Of a stretch of 64,000 nt of DNA, positions 1 to 9,080 are shown piece by piece. The position numbers were made by a program, and so were the translations under genes. The notes beneath the pieces are model-generated. The model saw nothing but the letters and a program-made list of their open reading frames with translations. It ran no database searches and was not told the origin of the DNA. Location of the stretch: the NCBI RefSeq assembly GCF_023631325.1, contig NZ_JALQDG010000021.1:275537-339536 (forward strand), written 5' to 3'. Numbering within the stretch: the first letter of the stretch is position 1; every line of letters begins with the position of its first letter. This stretch comes from Caballeronia sp. INDeC2 (lineage in GTDB: Bacteria; Pseudomonadota; Gammaproteobacteria; Burkholderiales; Burkholderiaceae).

Positions 1-768
1 CTAGTACGCGACTTTCTTCGGTTTGTACGCGTCCTGCGTCCGAAAACAGTAATGCTCGAAAACGTACCTGCACTGGAGAATGACGAACGCTTCACCTCGC
101 TTTGCGAGGCCTTGAAAGCGATGAAATACAAGCTCGTCGTTCACGTGCTGAACGCTGCCGACTATTCGGTTGCTCAGAGACGCAAGCGTCTCATCTTGCT
201 TGCGTCGAAAGTACACCTCCCGGCTATCGCCCCGAAATCGGAGCAGCGCAAAACAGTGGGGGATGTCATCCGGCACCTGGAAGCCCCGTCAGTGACCCGC
301 GACGCGTTGCACGCGGTCCCAGAAAAGCGCTCGAAACAGGTCATGGAGCTAATCCGGCTGATTCCGCGCGATGGCGGAAGCCGTACCGACTTGCCTGCCG
401 AACGGCAACTCGAGTGCCACAAACGTAGTGACGGCTTCCGCGACGTGTATGGTCGCATGGCATGGAACGATTTAGCTCCCACGATTACCAGTGGATGCAT
501 CAACCCGTCGAAGGGCCGATTCCTGCATCCCATGCAGGACCGCACCATCACGCTCAGGGAAGCGGCATTGTTGCAAGGCTTTCCGCCGAAGTACAAATTC
601 GACGTATCACACGGGAAAGAGGCAATAGCCTTGATGATCGGCAACGCGCTGCCACCGCCCTTTATCGAGGCTCAGGCTCGTGCGTTGCGCGACGGCATTT
701 TGACGGGGAAACGCGATGAAAAAAATTTCAACCGTGGACGAGCTTCGCGCCGAGGGACTGACTGCTGA
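1..768 (+). CDS. DNA (cytosine-5-)-methyltransferase, 5'-truncated by window edge
   Basis: Transfers a methyl group from S-adenosylmethionine to C5 of cytosine in DNA. The reading frame is open from base 1, so the N-terminus, including the SAM site and the PCQ cysteine, lies outside the window. Visible C5-methylase motifs, in order, are the ENVP motif (codons at 55-66), a QRRKRLILL stretch (motif VIII type) near 172-198, the TITSGCINPSKGRF block followed by LREAALLQGFP (motif IX and target-recognition end, about 481-585), and IGNALPPP (motif X, about 640-660). The C-terminus overlaps the next gene by 53 bases, suggesting one transcript with the helicase-nuclease and vsr. A Dcm-like methylase with Vsr nearby is a classic pairing, because Vsr repairs T:G mismatches made by deamination of 5-methylcytosine. 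Family assignment is secure; sequence specificity cannot be read. Confidence 0.92.
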   Translation, partial: LVRDFLRFVRVLRPKTVMLENVPALENDERFTSLCEALKAMKYKLVVHVLNAADYSVAQRRKRLILLASKVHLPAIAPKSEQRKTVGDVIRHLEAPSVTRDALHAVPEKRSKQVMELIRLIPRDGGSRTDLPAERQLECHKRSDGFRDVYGRMAWNDLAPTITSGCINPSKGRFLHPMQDRTITLREAALLQGFPPKYKFDVSHGKEAIALMIGNALPPPFIEAQARALRDGILTGKRDEKNFNRGRASRRGTDC

Positions 769-3619
769 ACAGGCAGCAGCCGCGGCAGATACATCAGCGA
801 CCGTTCTGTGCATAGCTTGTGCGGGTTCCGGTAAGTCGCAAACCCTCGCCTATCGGATTGCACGTCTGATATCCGAAGGGACGCCAGCCACTTCGATCGT
901 GGCGATAACCTTCACCGAAAAAGCCGCTGATTCGATCAAGCGTCGCGTAGCCAAAGTTCTGGTCAGATGCGGCCTCAGCGCGAACCTGATCGGTCAGATG
1001 TACATCGGCACTATCCACGCATTTTGTCAGAATGTGCTGGGTGACTCGGACGCCATTTTCCGTCAGTACGATGTACTCGATGACAACCGCTTCACGCTGT
1101 ATTTGATGTCCAGATATCCCGAACTGGGAATCAATACACTCAAACCGCGGTTTAAGGACCGATACTTTGAGACTCTGTCACAGGTCCAGCACGCGTGGAA
1201 CGTATTCCGGGATGAGGGGCTATCCATAGATGAAATCGAGACGCACGATCCGGAGGTTGGCCTTGTACTAAGAGAGATCGGGCAACGCTTAATACGCGAC
1301 CAATTCCTTGACTTCTCATCGATGGTCCGCGAGACCGCCGAACGGGCCAAAAGCAATGTCAACGTTCGAGCACGTCTCGGTCGTATTCGGCATTTACTAG
1401 TTGACGAATATCAGGACGTGTCCGGCTCTCAGGAGGAGCTAATTGCGACGATTCACGAATTAGGGGCTAATCTCTTCGTGGTGGGCGATGACGACCAGTC
1501 GATTTACGGATTCCGCGGCGCTCACGTTTCGAATATCCTTAATTTCGTTACTAGGTACAAGGGCGTGAGCGAACACGTCCTCGCCACGAACTTTCGAAGC
1601 ACCCGCGCTATTGTGGCCGCGACCAACGCGTTCGTCGCATCGCAATTGGGTCCTCAGCGGCTCTATAAGCAACCGCGTGAACATGTCGATCTCACTCCGC
1701 GACATCTCGCCGTGCATCATTTTGCGACTCGCCCTGAAGAAGCCGAATGGGTGGCACAACGTATTAAACATCTGCTGGGAACAGAATACGTCCAATCGGA
1801 TGGGACGGTCCGAGGTCTCACGCCGGGTGACTTCGCCATCCTTATGCGTTCAACAAAGACGCCAGAGCAGGACGACAATCCGCGACATCACGCGTTCACA
1901 CGTGAACTAGATGCGCTTAACATACGTTACACGTTAAACGCCGGCGGTTCGGTTTTTGATCGGCCGTGCGTAGCTGCACTGCGAGAAACATTTATCGCGC
2001 TCGAGAATGGGCCAATCTCTCGACCCGACGCTACTCGCCTGATCGACGATCACATCAGGCCAGCATACCCTCGTGTTAGCCCAACAAAAACATACGCCGT
2101 GCTCGCGGACTGGGGACGGCGGATACATGCGCCGCTAGGCGCAGCCCGGCAGCGACTGTTTCCGCAGCAGCTACTGAATGACCTTTTGGACGCATTCGAC
2201 GTGGCACATAGCTCGCTCCCAGACGAAGTGATGCGTGAGATCGGCCTTTTCAGCCGGATGCTGCAAGACGTCGAAAGTGTATATCTGAGCATCGACTCGA
2301 GCGGTCGATTCACATCTGTCGTGCGGTTCCTGCAGCAAGTCGCCGAGGAAGGCTATAACATCAGTACAGAGGACGTAGTATCACGGCCCGACGCAGTTAC
2401 CGTCTCTACGGTGCATCAGGTGAAAGGACTAGAATTCCCGGTCGTGTTTGTCGTCGATGTCGTCCCAGGGCGATTTCCGGGCAAGCGTTCAAATTACAGC
2501 GGACTGCTACCGGCAGATCTTCTCGCGAGCGCAATCGCACGCGGCGCGTACTCCAACACACGCGAAGCCGAAGCACGACTGTTTTACACGGCCCTCACGC
2601 GCGCGGAACGCTACCTGTACGTTACTGGCGCCGCGTCTCTTCCGAACGGGAAGCGCACTAACCGCCAGTCGGAGTTCGCCGCAGCGCTGCAAGATGTCGA
2701 GCTGATCGTTGATCCGCTGCAAACGCCTCCTGAATTAAGTCGGGCCGCGCCGCGGCAGAGAGAAGACGAGTCGACGTTGCCCACGTCGTTTAGCGACATC
2801 AAATATTACCTGCATTGCCCCATGGACTATCGGTTCCGCAAGGGCTTCGGGTTTAGCCCACCTGTCCCGGAACTGTTCGGGTACGGCCGCGTAGTTCACG
2901 TCGCCATCGAGAAACTGCACGAGCATTTCTCAGGGGCCGCTCCCACGCCAGCGGAAGCGAGCCAGATCGCCGCCGATCATTTCCACCTGAAGCATGTTGC
3001 GCGGAGTCGCGATCCCGAAAACCGTCCAGGCGCTTACGAGCAAGCGATGAACAAGGCACAGGAAATCGCAGCGGACTATGTTACGAGATTTGCCTCGGAC
3101 TTTGCTCAACAAAAACAGGTTGAAGTGCGTTTCGAGATTCCAGCACAGGGATGCCTCATCACAGGCTCCATCGATCTACTCATGCGTTACAACACGAAAG
3201 GCGATATCGTTGAAGCTCACGTCGTAGATTTTAAAACGATGCAAGGCGGAGACGACCCATCTAAGAATATGCAGCTAGACTGGCGTGAACTTTCGCTTCA
3301 GGTGCAGTTGTACGCTAAGGCGGCGCGCGAAGTCTTCAATGAAAATGCGGCTACGGGATCGATCCATCTGCTGAAGGACAACAAACGAGTTGACGTACCG
3401 ATCGATGATGCCGCAATACAAGCCGCGGTTGCGAACATCGAGTGGGCTGTTCGGGGCATTTTGGCGAAGGACTATCCAAGTAGGCCGAGCAAAGAAAAAT
3501 GCGCAAACTGCGACTTCAACCGACTGTGCCCTAAAACGCCTCAGCAATTTCGCGCCGATGCCGGTGTCCCGCCCCCCATCATGACGCCGCTCGGCCCCAT
3601 GAGTGCGTCGGCACTGTGA
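716..3619 (+). CDS. UvrD/Rep-type helicase fused to a Fe-S PD-(D/E)XK nuclease
   Basis: A 967-residue superfamily 1 helicase-nuclease. The N-terminal half shows Walker A (ACAGSGKSQ, residues 34-42), a DEYQD Walker B (about 228), GDDDQSIYGFRG (about 256) and the VHQVKGLEFPVVF motif (about 565). The C-terminal 270 residues look like an AddB/RecB nuclease: a YYLHCP cysteine (about 696), a GSID segment, the catalytic VVDFKT (about 837), a QVQLYA helix, then CANCDFNRLC (about 928). The isolated upstream cysteine plus the terminal cysteine cluster is the Fe-S pattern of AddB-like nucleases. The ATG overlaps the methyltransferase 3' end, so translation may be coupled. Its place between a C5 methylase and vsr suggests DNA processing in a restriction-like defence role; that is inference. 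Helicase and nuclease identity are clear. Confidence 0.9.
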   Translation: MKKISTVDELRAEGLTAEQAAAAADTSATVLCIACAGSGKSQTLAYRIARLISEGTPATSIVAITFTEKAADSIKRRVAKVLVRCGLSANLIGQMYIGTIHAFCQNVLGDSDAIFRQYDVLDDNRFTLYLMSRYPELGINTLKPRFKDRYFETLSQVQHAWNVFRDEGLSIDEIETHDPEVGLVLREIGQRLIRDQFLDFSSMVRETAERAKSNVNVRARLGRIRHLLVDEYQDVSGSQEELIATIHELGANLFVVGDDDQSIYGFRGAHVSNILNFVTRYKGVSEHVLATNFRSTRAIVAATNAFVASQLGPQRLYKQPREHVDLTPRHLAVHHFATRPEEAEWVAQRIKHLLGTEYVQSDGTVRGLTPGDFAILMRSTKTPEQDDNPRHHAFTRELDALNIRYTLNAGGSVFDRPCVAALRETFIALENGPISRPDATRLIDDHIRPAYPRVSPTKTYAVLADWGRRIHAPLGAARQRLFPQQLLNDLLDAFDVAHSSLPDEVMREIGLFSRMLQDVESVYLSIDSSGRFTSVVRFLQQVAEEGYNISTEDVVSRPDAVTVSTVHQVKGLEFPVVFVVDVVPGRFPGKRSNYSGLLPADLLASAIARGAYSNTREAEARLFYTALTRAERYLYVTGAASLPNGKRTNRQSEFAAALQDVELIVDPLQTPPELSRAAPRQREDESTLPTSFSDIKYYLHCPMDYRFRKGFGFSPPVPELFGYGRVVHVAIEKLHEHFSGAAPTPAEASQIAADHFHLKHVARSRDPENRPGAYEQAMNKAQEIAADYVTRFASDFAQQKQVEVRFEIPAQGCLITGSIDLLMRYNTKGDIVEAHVVDFKTMQGGDDPSKNMQLDWRELSLQVQLYAKAAREVFNENAATGSIHLLKDNKRVDVPIDDAAIQAAVANIEWAVRGILAKDYPSRPSKEKCANCDFNRLCPKTPQQFRADAGVPPPIMTPLGPMSASAL

Positions 3620-3643
3620 AAGGACTGTTGGATCGGTGCAGCA

Positions 3644-4072
3644 ATGACGGACAACGTAACGCAGTCGACACGAAGCCGCATGATGGCGGCTGTGCGCAAT
3701 CGCGACACCGCTCCGGAGCGTCGCGTCAGAGTGATGCTCCACGCGGCAGGTCTACGTTTCCGACTGCACGACCGGTCGTTGCCAGGCACTCCCGACATAG
3801 TGCTGAGAAAGCATGCCACCATAATCATGGTAAACGGATGCTTTTGGCACGGCCATCATTGCCCCAGAGGTAAGTTGCCAACGACGCGCATCGACTTCTG
3901 GCTGAAGAAACAAACGCTTAATCGTCGCCGGGACGCGGAAGCGATTCGTCGACTCAGGGCATTAGGTTGGCGAGTTCTAGTGATATGGGAGTGTAAAACC
4001 CGGGAAAAGACGGAGCTTGCTCGAACCTTAGCAAAAGCGTTTCCACAGATACAACAAATCGAGTTGAATTGA
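3644..4072 (+). CDS. vsr: Very short patch repair (Vsr) endonuclease
   Basis: A 142-residue Vsr nickase, which cuts next to T:G mismatches arising from deaminated 5-methylcytosine so that the C is restored. Length is typical of the family. Visible features are the N-terminal RSRMMAAVRNRDT segment, the metal-binding aspartate in GTPDIV (D51), MVNGCFWHGHHC (62-73) with cysteines and histidines of the structural zinc site, and the RDAEAIRRLRALGWRVLVIWECK C-terminal region. It starts 24 bases after the helicase stop. Its presence implies that the upstream C5 methylase creates the deamination-prone sites it repairs. Confidence 0.95.
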   Translation: MTDNVTQSTRSRMMAAVRNRDTAPERRVRVMLHAAGLRFRLHDRSLPGTPDIVLRKHATIIMVNGCFWHGHHCPRGKLPTTRIDFWLKKQTLNRRRDAEAIRRLRALGWRVLVIWECKTREKTELARTLAKAFPQIQQIELN

Positions 4073-4215
4073 CACAATAACGACTGCAATTGGTGCTCCA
4101 ACCCCTATCCCTGAGCGGCATCCAGAACACAGAATATCTAGACGTCAGTGACACTGCAGTTATTCGACTACGACTTCACAATACTAGAAGCGTGTAACGC
4201 TGAAATGGACGGCAC

Positions 4216-5031
4216 ATGCAACTGAAAAAAGTACAGGATATTTTCACCCTTTCAACCGGCCAGCTCATCTCGAAAAGAAATCTCTTCGATCTTATACAGT
4301 ATTCGAAAGTCGAGGGATCGGATTATTGGTCAGGCCCCGAATTTATCGTGGGGAATACACCCCAGCAGGGAATAAATTGGATTGGGCGACCACCATCACT
4401 TCATGCAATAATTATCAAGGCACGCCCGGGTTCATACGCTGATGATGGATGGTCTAATGAAGACAAGATGGTGTACCACTATTCCTTTAAAGCGCAAAAT
4501 GGCAACATCAACCCCGCAGAAAAAGCCAACGCCGTTCTAATCCAGCAACCAGAATATCTTTATCCAATCTTTTTATTTACCGAAAATACGAATAACTGGT
4601 GCTTTGAGGGATCATTCTACGTCTCCGATCTCGAAGAGAAATTTGTCATTCTTCAGCGTGGAAGCCCTTCGGTAGAAATTAACGATATCCCCGGTGAAAC
4701 CAAGTATTCGGTGGGTGGACGAAAGTATGTAACCCATTTGCTTGCCGAAAGAAATAAAGGCGTTGTAGATGCCCTAAAATCGTCTGAGCCGTGGGTTTGC
4801 GACATATGCCGCGCGGACTTCGAATCTAAATACGGGGTTAAGTATATAGAAGCTCACCACAAAATTCCCATTTCAACGTATGCATCAACATCGAAAGTAA
4901 GCACGTCCGATTTCGCCCTTCTCTGCCCGAACTGCCATAGAGCGGTACACATTTATATGAAAAAAGAAGGGCTCGCTTATTCTCAAATTAAGGCCATTTT
5001 GTCAGCTGATCCACACCTCTACCAGTCCTAA
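4216..5031 (+). CDS. HNH endonuclease with possible SRA-like N-terminal domain
   Basis: A 271-residue protein whose last 80 residues form an HNH nuclease: CDIC (about 194), a YIEAHHKIP histidine pair, and LCPNCHRAVH (about 235), a zinc-bound beta-beta-alpha metal finger. The first 170 residues include YADDGWSNEDKMVYHYSF, an EKANAVLI stretch and a PIFLF..FEGSFYV stretch. That order resembles the SRA-like modified-base-reading domains of McrA-type HNH nucleases, by eye only. The gene looks more A/T-rich in codon use than its neighbours, which suggests separate acquisition. It lies 143 bases after vsr in the same direction. A modification-dependent restriction role is plausible but inferred; the nuclease domain is solid. 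Confidence 0.8.
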   Translation: MQLKKVQDIFTLSTGQLISKRNLFDLIQYSKVEGSDYWSGPEFIVGNTPQQGINWIGRPPSLHAIIIKARPGSYADDGWSNEDKMVYHYSFKAQNGNINPAEKANAVLIQQPEYLYPIFLFTENTNNWCFEGSFYVSDLEEKFVILQRGSPSVEINDIPGETKYSVGGRKYVTHLLAERNKGVVDALKSSEPWVCDICRADFESKYGVKYIEAHHKIPISTYASTSKVSTSDFALLCPNCHRAVHIYMKKEGLAYSQIKAILSADPHLYQS

Positions 5032-5417
5032 CGGGGAAACACTCTGAACGTTCTCAGTGTGTCGAGCACAACACGTCAGTTTGAGGTACATATTTCCCGC
5101 GCTCCGTCATCGCCTCGGCAACTTCGTTGACACTTGGGGGACCAGTGAACAAGCCGCCCGGTGCCCCCTTCTGAGGCCTCCAGCTTGTGATCCCTCAAAT
5201 GTCAACGTGCGCGTAATCGGATACTTGAGGGCACCAGAATATGCAGCGATTAGGTGCAGCCTCAGTGCAACGCCCAGTTTTTCCGATACCCTCGAAATTA
5301 CGGTAAACTACTGACGCTAAACAGGTTTTGGTTTCGCATGTTTACGGTGAAATAGCGCTAATTTTCAACAACTTACCGCGTCACACGCCGAATCATAATC
5401 CGCAGGTACCGCGAGCG
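5032..5417. other. 386-bp gap with no convincing gene
   Basis: It lies between the converging HNH gene and integrase. Just after the HNH stop there is an imperfect palindrome centred on GAACGTTC (about 5040-5062) that could serve as a terminator or protein site. Short open frames here have no protein-like character. Confidence 0.5.
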
Positions 5418-6890
5418 TCAGGCGACGGAATCTTCAAGCACGACATTTCTTGCGGGCTTGCCGGCTTTTCGCACAACGTCAGCAATGTGACTTGTCAGGC
5501 CGATCTCTCCGACCAGCACAATCCCCTCGTTTTCAGAGAGTGTCTCAAGCGCATTCCGCAGGGCATTGAGCCCCGTCGAAACGTAGAAGCGGTTCCATAC
5601 CTGTGCTTCGCCGGGCACTAGCACGCCCTCTGTGCTCTGCGTCGCGCCTCGATGCAGCTGGACAATCCAGACCTTCCCGCCATCATGCACCCACTCGAAG
5701 CGAACTGGGCCAAGTCGCTCACGGAGATAGTTGAAGGTGTCGAGGACGTCCGCAATGATCGCGTCCGGCAACCCGTAAACCAACGTCAGTAATTCAATGG
5801 CTTGGCGACGGGGTAAGGACGCAACACCAGGCTTTTCTACGCACCGAGGCGTGTCGTCGGGGGCAAACTCCATAATGCCGCCTTCCAGAACGCCCGAGAC
5901 GCCTCCATCGCTCACGTCAATGGTTTCATTCACGATGACATGAAAGCCAGCAGCAGAAATTCGCTTGACGGCTACGGCACGCTCAAAGGCCCTGGTGACC
6001 GCGTCGCTCCGAATTTTGAATACGCTCGTTGTTCGGCCGCCCAACGCGTCATACGTGGGGGCATCTTTGGGGGCAACTTCAACTTCGCCGAGATCCTCTT
6101 TGAGGGCCTGAAGGACCGTGACAGCCCGGGACGACAATGGAACATCTCTTGCGTCCCCGTTTTTAGTTGCGGGTAGATGTGCCACCCTGCGCTTGAGATC
6201 TACGTTGTCCCATTGCAGCGACACAATTTCGCCTCGGCGCATTGCCGTTTCGACAGCCAGCCAGATGATGGCGGGCAGCAGCGTCGAGCTGCTGGCCGCA
6301 ATAACCCGCTCAAGTTCGTCATCCTGAGCGCCGCGCTCTGATCCGGGATCCCCGCCATCTGGCAAATCCAGTGCAGGCTCATCGCTGCTGGCGATGCGCC
6401 GCTTCCGCGCGTTGTTCGGCTGCGGCTTTCTGACCAGTTCGACCGGATTCGATAGACTTTCCATGCCCCATTCTTTGCGGGCGACATTGAATACATGCGA
6501 AAGAATAGCTAAGCGGCGCAGCACCGTGGCAGGTTTATAGTTCTTCAACCAATGGTCTCGGAGTTTTGCCACATCGGCGCTCCGAATTGCTGCCAAGGGC
6601 CGCTTCGCTAGGTCAATGGCCTTGCACATCTTGAGGACTGACGCTTCCTGAGCAGAGCCCTTTTTCGCCTGAGACACCTCTTCTTCATACCGCGTCAATG
6701 CCTCGTAGAGCGTTGTCGCTTCAGCTTCGCTTCGGCTGACCCACACTCCCCGCGCCATTTCGGACTCGATCATGTTCGCCCAAGCTTCCGCCTCTGCCTT
6801 CGTATTGAACGTCTTGCTCTGTGCTGGGTAGCCGTGCCGTCGCACCTGCGCGCGCCACTGGTACGGACCTCGTTTCGTAATGGCAGCCAT
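5418..6890 (-). CDS. Chimeric tyrosine recombinase (island integrase) with replaced C-terminus
   Basis: A 490-residue frame. Residues 1 to about 310 are a phage-type tyrosine integrase: an Arm-type DNA-binding start (GPYQWRAQVRRHGYP), a SAM-like core-binding region (VAKLRDHWL..PATVLRRLAILSHVF) and the first catalytic arginine in ETAMRRGEIVSLQW (about 215), followed by LPATKNGDARDVPLS. After RAFERAVAVKR the sequence stops resembling an integrase. No HxxR or catalytic tyrosine follows. Instead come 180 residues including NETIDVSDGG, GGIMEFAPDDTPRCVEKPG and ETLSENEGIVLVGEIG. I tentatively liken these to a piece of a PEP/pyruvate-binding (ATP-grasp) type protein. The gene begins about 95 bases from the tRNA fragment, the usual place for an island integrase. 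It is probably inactive for recombination. Confidence 0.8.
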   Translation of the reverse strand: MAAITKRGPYQWRAQVRRHGYPAQSKTFNTKAEAEAWANMIESEMARGVWVSRSEAEATTLYEALTRYEEEVSQAKKGSAQEASVLKMCKAIDLAKRPLAAIRSADVAKLRDHWLKNYKPATVLRRLAILSHVFNVARKEWGMESLSNPVELVRKPQPNNARKRRIASSDEPALDLPDGGDPGSERGAQDDELERVIAASSSTLLPAIIWLAVETAMRRGEIVSLQWDNVDLKRRVAHLPATKNGDARDVPLSSRAVTVLQALKEDLGEVEVAPKDAPTYDALGGRTTSVFKIRSDAVTRAFERAVAVKRISAAGFHVIVNETIDVSDGGVSGVLEGGIMEFAPDDTPRCVEKPGVASLPRRQAIELLTLVYGLPDAIIADVLDTFNYLRERLGPVRFEWVHDGGKVWIVQLHRGATQSTEGVLVPGEAQVWNRFYVSTGLNALRNALETLSENEGIVLVGEIGLTSHIADVVRKAGKPARNVVLEDSVA

Positions 6891-6983
6891 GAGAGAAAAA
6901 TCATCTTGAGCTCAGTGTGCCAAAATTGTGCCATAAAAGCGCAATTTTCCGCCAAGCTCTTGAATTATCGGTAGCTGTTTTTA

Positions 6984-7030
6984 CATTCGCAATGCGAAGG
7001 TCGGGAGTTCGATCCTCCTCCTCTCCACCA
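6984..7030 (+). tRNA. 3' fragment of tRNA-Ala (anticodon CGC): island attachment junction
   Basis: Bases 6986-6992 fit an anticodon loop (TTCGCAA, anticodon CGC), 6993-6997 the 3' anticodon stem, 6998-7002 a five-base variable loop, and 7003-7019 a T-arm with loop TTCGATC. Bases 7020-7026 are the 3' acceptor strand, 7027 the discriminator A, and 7028-7030 the encoded CCA. Position 70 would be U and position 73 A, as expected for alanine tRNA with a G3:U70 pair. The sequence upstream of about 6984 does not supply a D-arm or a 5' acceptor strand, so only the 3' part is here. Integrating elements carry such tRNA 3' ends at one junction, so this marks the island edge (attR-like). Confidence 0.8.
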
Positions 7031-7037
7031 CGAATTC

Positions 7038-7068
7038 AAAGGGCTTGGCTGGAACGCCAAGCCCTTTT
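7038..7068 (+). terminator. Rho-independent terminator after tRNA fragment
   Basis: A perfect stem AAAGGGCTTGGC / GCCAAGCCCTTT with a six-base loop followed by Ts lies directly after the CCA end. It is presumably the native terminator of the tRNA gene. Confidence 0.85.
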
Positions 7069-7140
7069 TCATTTATCCGCCCTCCAGCCTCATCCCCCAT
7101 TCGCGCTAGACTGAATCCCACGTCGATGTGAGAGGACGAC

Positions 7141-7548
7141 ATGCACATCAGCATTCGCGGGATCGATCACGTCGTGATCCGCTGCGCCAATCTCGACAAC
7201 ATGGTGAATTTCTATCGCACCGTGTTGGGCTGTCCGGTCGAGAAAGAGCAGCGCGATCTCGGCCTCGTGCAGATGCGCGCGGGCCACTCGCTGATCGATT
7301 TGCTGGCCGTCGGCGCGAAGATAGATCGTCCGGAGAGCGGCGAGCCGGGCGCGGGCCGCAACATGGACCATCTCTGCGTGCGCGTCGAGCCGTTCGATGC
7401 GGATGCGTTGCGCGCACATCTGGAACAGCACGGCGTGCGCGTCGGCGAACACGCGCGTCGCTACGGCGCCGAAGGCTTCGGCCCGTCGCTCTATTTGTTC
7501 GATCCTGAAGGCAACATGGTTGAGCTCAAGGGGCCGCCCGAAGCCTGA
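7141..7548 (+). CDS. VOC (glyoxalase/bleomycin-resistance fold) family protein
   Basis: A 135-residue single-domain vicinal-oxygen-chelate protein. The paired beta-alpha-beta modules are visible as GIDHVVIRCANLDNMVNFYRTVLG (residues 6-29) and a second half with DHLCVRVEPFDADALRAHLEQHGV, ending in LYLFDPEGNMVELKG. His9, His79 and the C-terminal Glu (VELKG) are candidate metal ligands. The substrate cannot be inferred. GAGAGG lies at a suitable distance before the ATG. It is the first complete gene of the conserved chromosome after the tRNA junction. Confidence 0.9.
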   Translation: MHISIRGIDHVVIRCANLDNMVNFYRTVLGCPVEKEQRDLGLVQMRAGHSLIDLLAVGAKIDRPESGEPGAGRNMDHLCVRVEPFDADALRAHLEQHGVRVGEHARRYGAEGFGPSLYLFDPEGNMVELKGPPEA

Positions 7549-7567
7549 AACGTCGGCGATCAGGCGA

Positions 7568-8119
7568 TCAGGCCGCGCCCGCCTTAAGCACGTTCCACCG
7601 AATCGCAACGGGATCGACGGTCTCGCTGCTCAGCGTCACGTCCCCATCCTGCACCATCATCTGCAAGCGCATCGTCCGTTCGGCCAATCTGCCGAGCGCT
7701 TCGGCGACGCCTTCGGCGAGCGACCACACCGTCACGTTTTGCAGCCGATCGACCTTGCCCTTCACGCCGTTCCACCAGATATCCACGGTCTTACCGGCAT
7801 AAGCGATGACAATCACGCGCTCCGAACGGCCGCTCGCCTTCGAGATGCGTCGCTCGTCGGGCTGACCGACTTCGATCCAGGTCTGAATCTGGCCGGTGAG
7901 ATCCTTTTGCCAGAGATCGGGCTCGTCGGTATCGGAGAGCCCTTTGCAGAATTCGAGTCGCTCGTCGGCGAATAGCCCGAACGCGGCGACGCGGACCATC
8001 ATCCGTTCGTCGGTCTCAGACGGATGGCGTGCAATGGTCAGTGACTGATCGCCATAGTAGTGGCGATCCATGTCGGCAACTTGAAGGTCTGCCTTGTAGA
8101 TGGTGGATTTGAGAGCCAT
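7568..8119 (-). CDS. yaeQ: YaeQ family protein
   Basis: A 183-residue member of the YaeQ family, small cytoplasmic proteins with a PD-(D/E)XK-like fold and no settled biochemical role. Recognisable segments are the start MALKSTIYKADLQVADMDR, the RHPSETDERMMVRVAAF block, EPDLWQKDLTG, WIEVGQPDE and VIVIAYAG. Length matches the family. It converges with the VOC gene, their stops 20 bases apart. Confidence 0.93.
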   Translation of the reverse strand: MALKSTIYKADLQVADMDRHYYGDQSLTIARHPSETDERMMVRVAAFGLFADERLEFCKGLSDTDEPDLWQKDLTGQIQTWIEVGQPDERRISKASGRSERVIVIAYAGKTVDIWWNGVKGKVDRLQNVTVWSLAEGVAEALGRLAERTMRLQMMVQDGDVTLSSETVDPVAIRWNVLKAGAA

Positions 8120-8349
8120 TCAGCGTGAGGCGCCGGTTCTTTGACCGGCGGAAAAGGAAGGTCGAAGCGCCGCGGTCGAGCGCGCGCGAAACCGACATTG
8201 TGCGGCGAATCGGTGGAAATGTGGAAGGTGACCGGAGACACCGGCCCAAAAGCGCGGCGGAGAATGACGCCGATGATTATTCGCGGCGAATAACCGAAGC
8301 ACCGACGCGATGCGAAAATCGCGCCGGACTGTCGAATGGTTGAAACCGC

Positions 8350-8694
8350 TTATTGATCGATGAATCGATCCGCCGTCCACATACCTTGCGTGTCGCTATT
8401 GGCGGCGTTGACGAATTCAACGTCATGGCCCACCACGCGAATCACGCGAAAATGCGAATCGACCGGAGTAGAAATGCATTCGAAGCCCTCGAAAAGCTGC
8501 CGCATCTTCTGGTGCTCGCCGGCTTTCGCGTGCTGGTCGGCTGAATCGAACTTGTCCTTGGACAGGCAGCCATACGAATTAGGCCGGAAGGTAAAGGTCT
8601 GTTGAGCCTGGATTACGCTGTCCTGCGCTTGCGCCGTGGAAACGGCTGCAAACAAACCGATCATCGCGAAGAGAGCACCGGCGCGTTTCTGCAT
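8350..8694 (-). CDS. Small exported hypothetical protein
   Basis: I chose the start at 8694 because GGGAGG lies seven bases upstream and the resulting protein begins with a signal peptide: MQKR, then a hydrophobic AGALFAMIGLFAAVST run, then AQA before the predicted cleavage site. The mature part is about 90 residues, with two cysteines (YGCLS and FECIS) that could form a disulphide in the periplasm. A longer frame extends to 8793 without a good ribosome site. No family recognised. Confidence 0.75.
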   Translation of the reverse strand: MQKRAGALFAMIGLFAAVSTAQAQDSVIQAQQTFTFRPNSYGCLSKDKFDSADQHAKAGEHQKMRQLFEGFECISTPVDSHFRVIRVVGHDVEFVNAANSDTQGMWTADRFIDQ

Positions 8695-9080
8695 GTATAG
8701 CCTCCCAAACGAAGCCGTTTCGAAATTAGCTATGTATTTAAAAGCGTAGACCGCAAAACTCATGCTAGATGAGTGACACAAACTTGCAAGCATATGTTGT
8801 GTGCGTCCGCAACACGTCAGAATGTCGCACCTGTTTTAAAGAATGGCATACGAATTAAAAATCATCGAAATCAGGCTTTGGCGGAATGAAGCTCGCGCCT
8901 GGGTGCGCAATACTGCGACAATTTGCTCCATTGCGTCTTGGTGCGCCGCGTTAAGTGAACCGGTAAGCGTATCGAACACTCCGCGGGCGGAGCTGCGGCG
9001 ACGTCAAGCTGGCTGAACGGCCTATTGCAAGCGCCCTGCGTTCATGGATAAATCGACGCTTCCAACTCAGGAGAACAAGC
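8695..9080. other. 386-bp intergenic region
   Basis: It lies between the divergent exported-protein gene and the LysE-type exporter gene, and must hold both promoters. I see no clear palindrome, RNA or additional gene; the only defined element is the AGGAG ribosome site before 9081. Confidence 0.5.
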
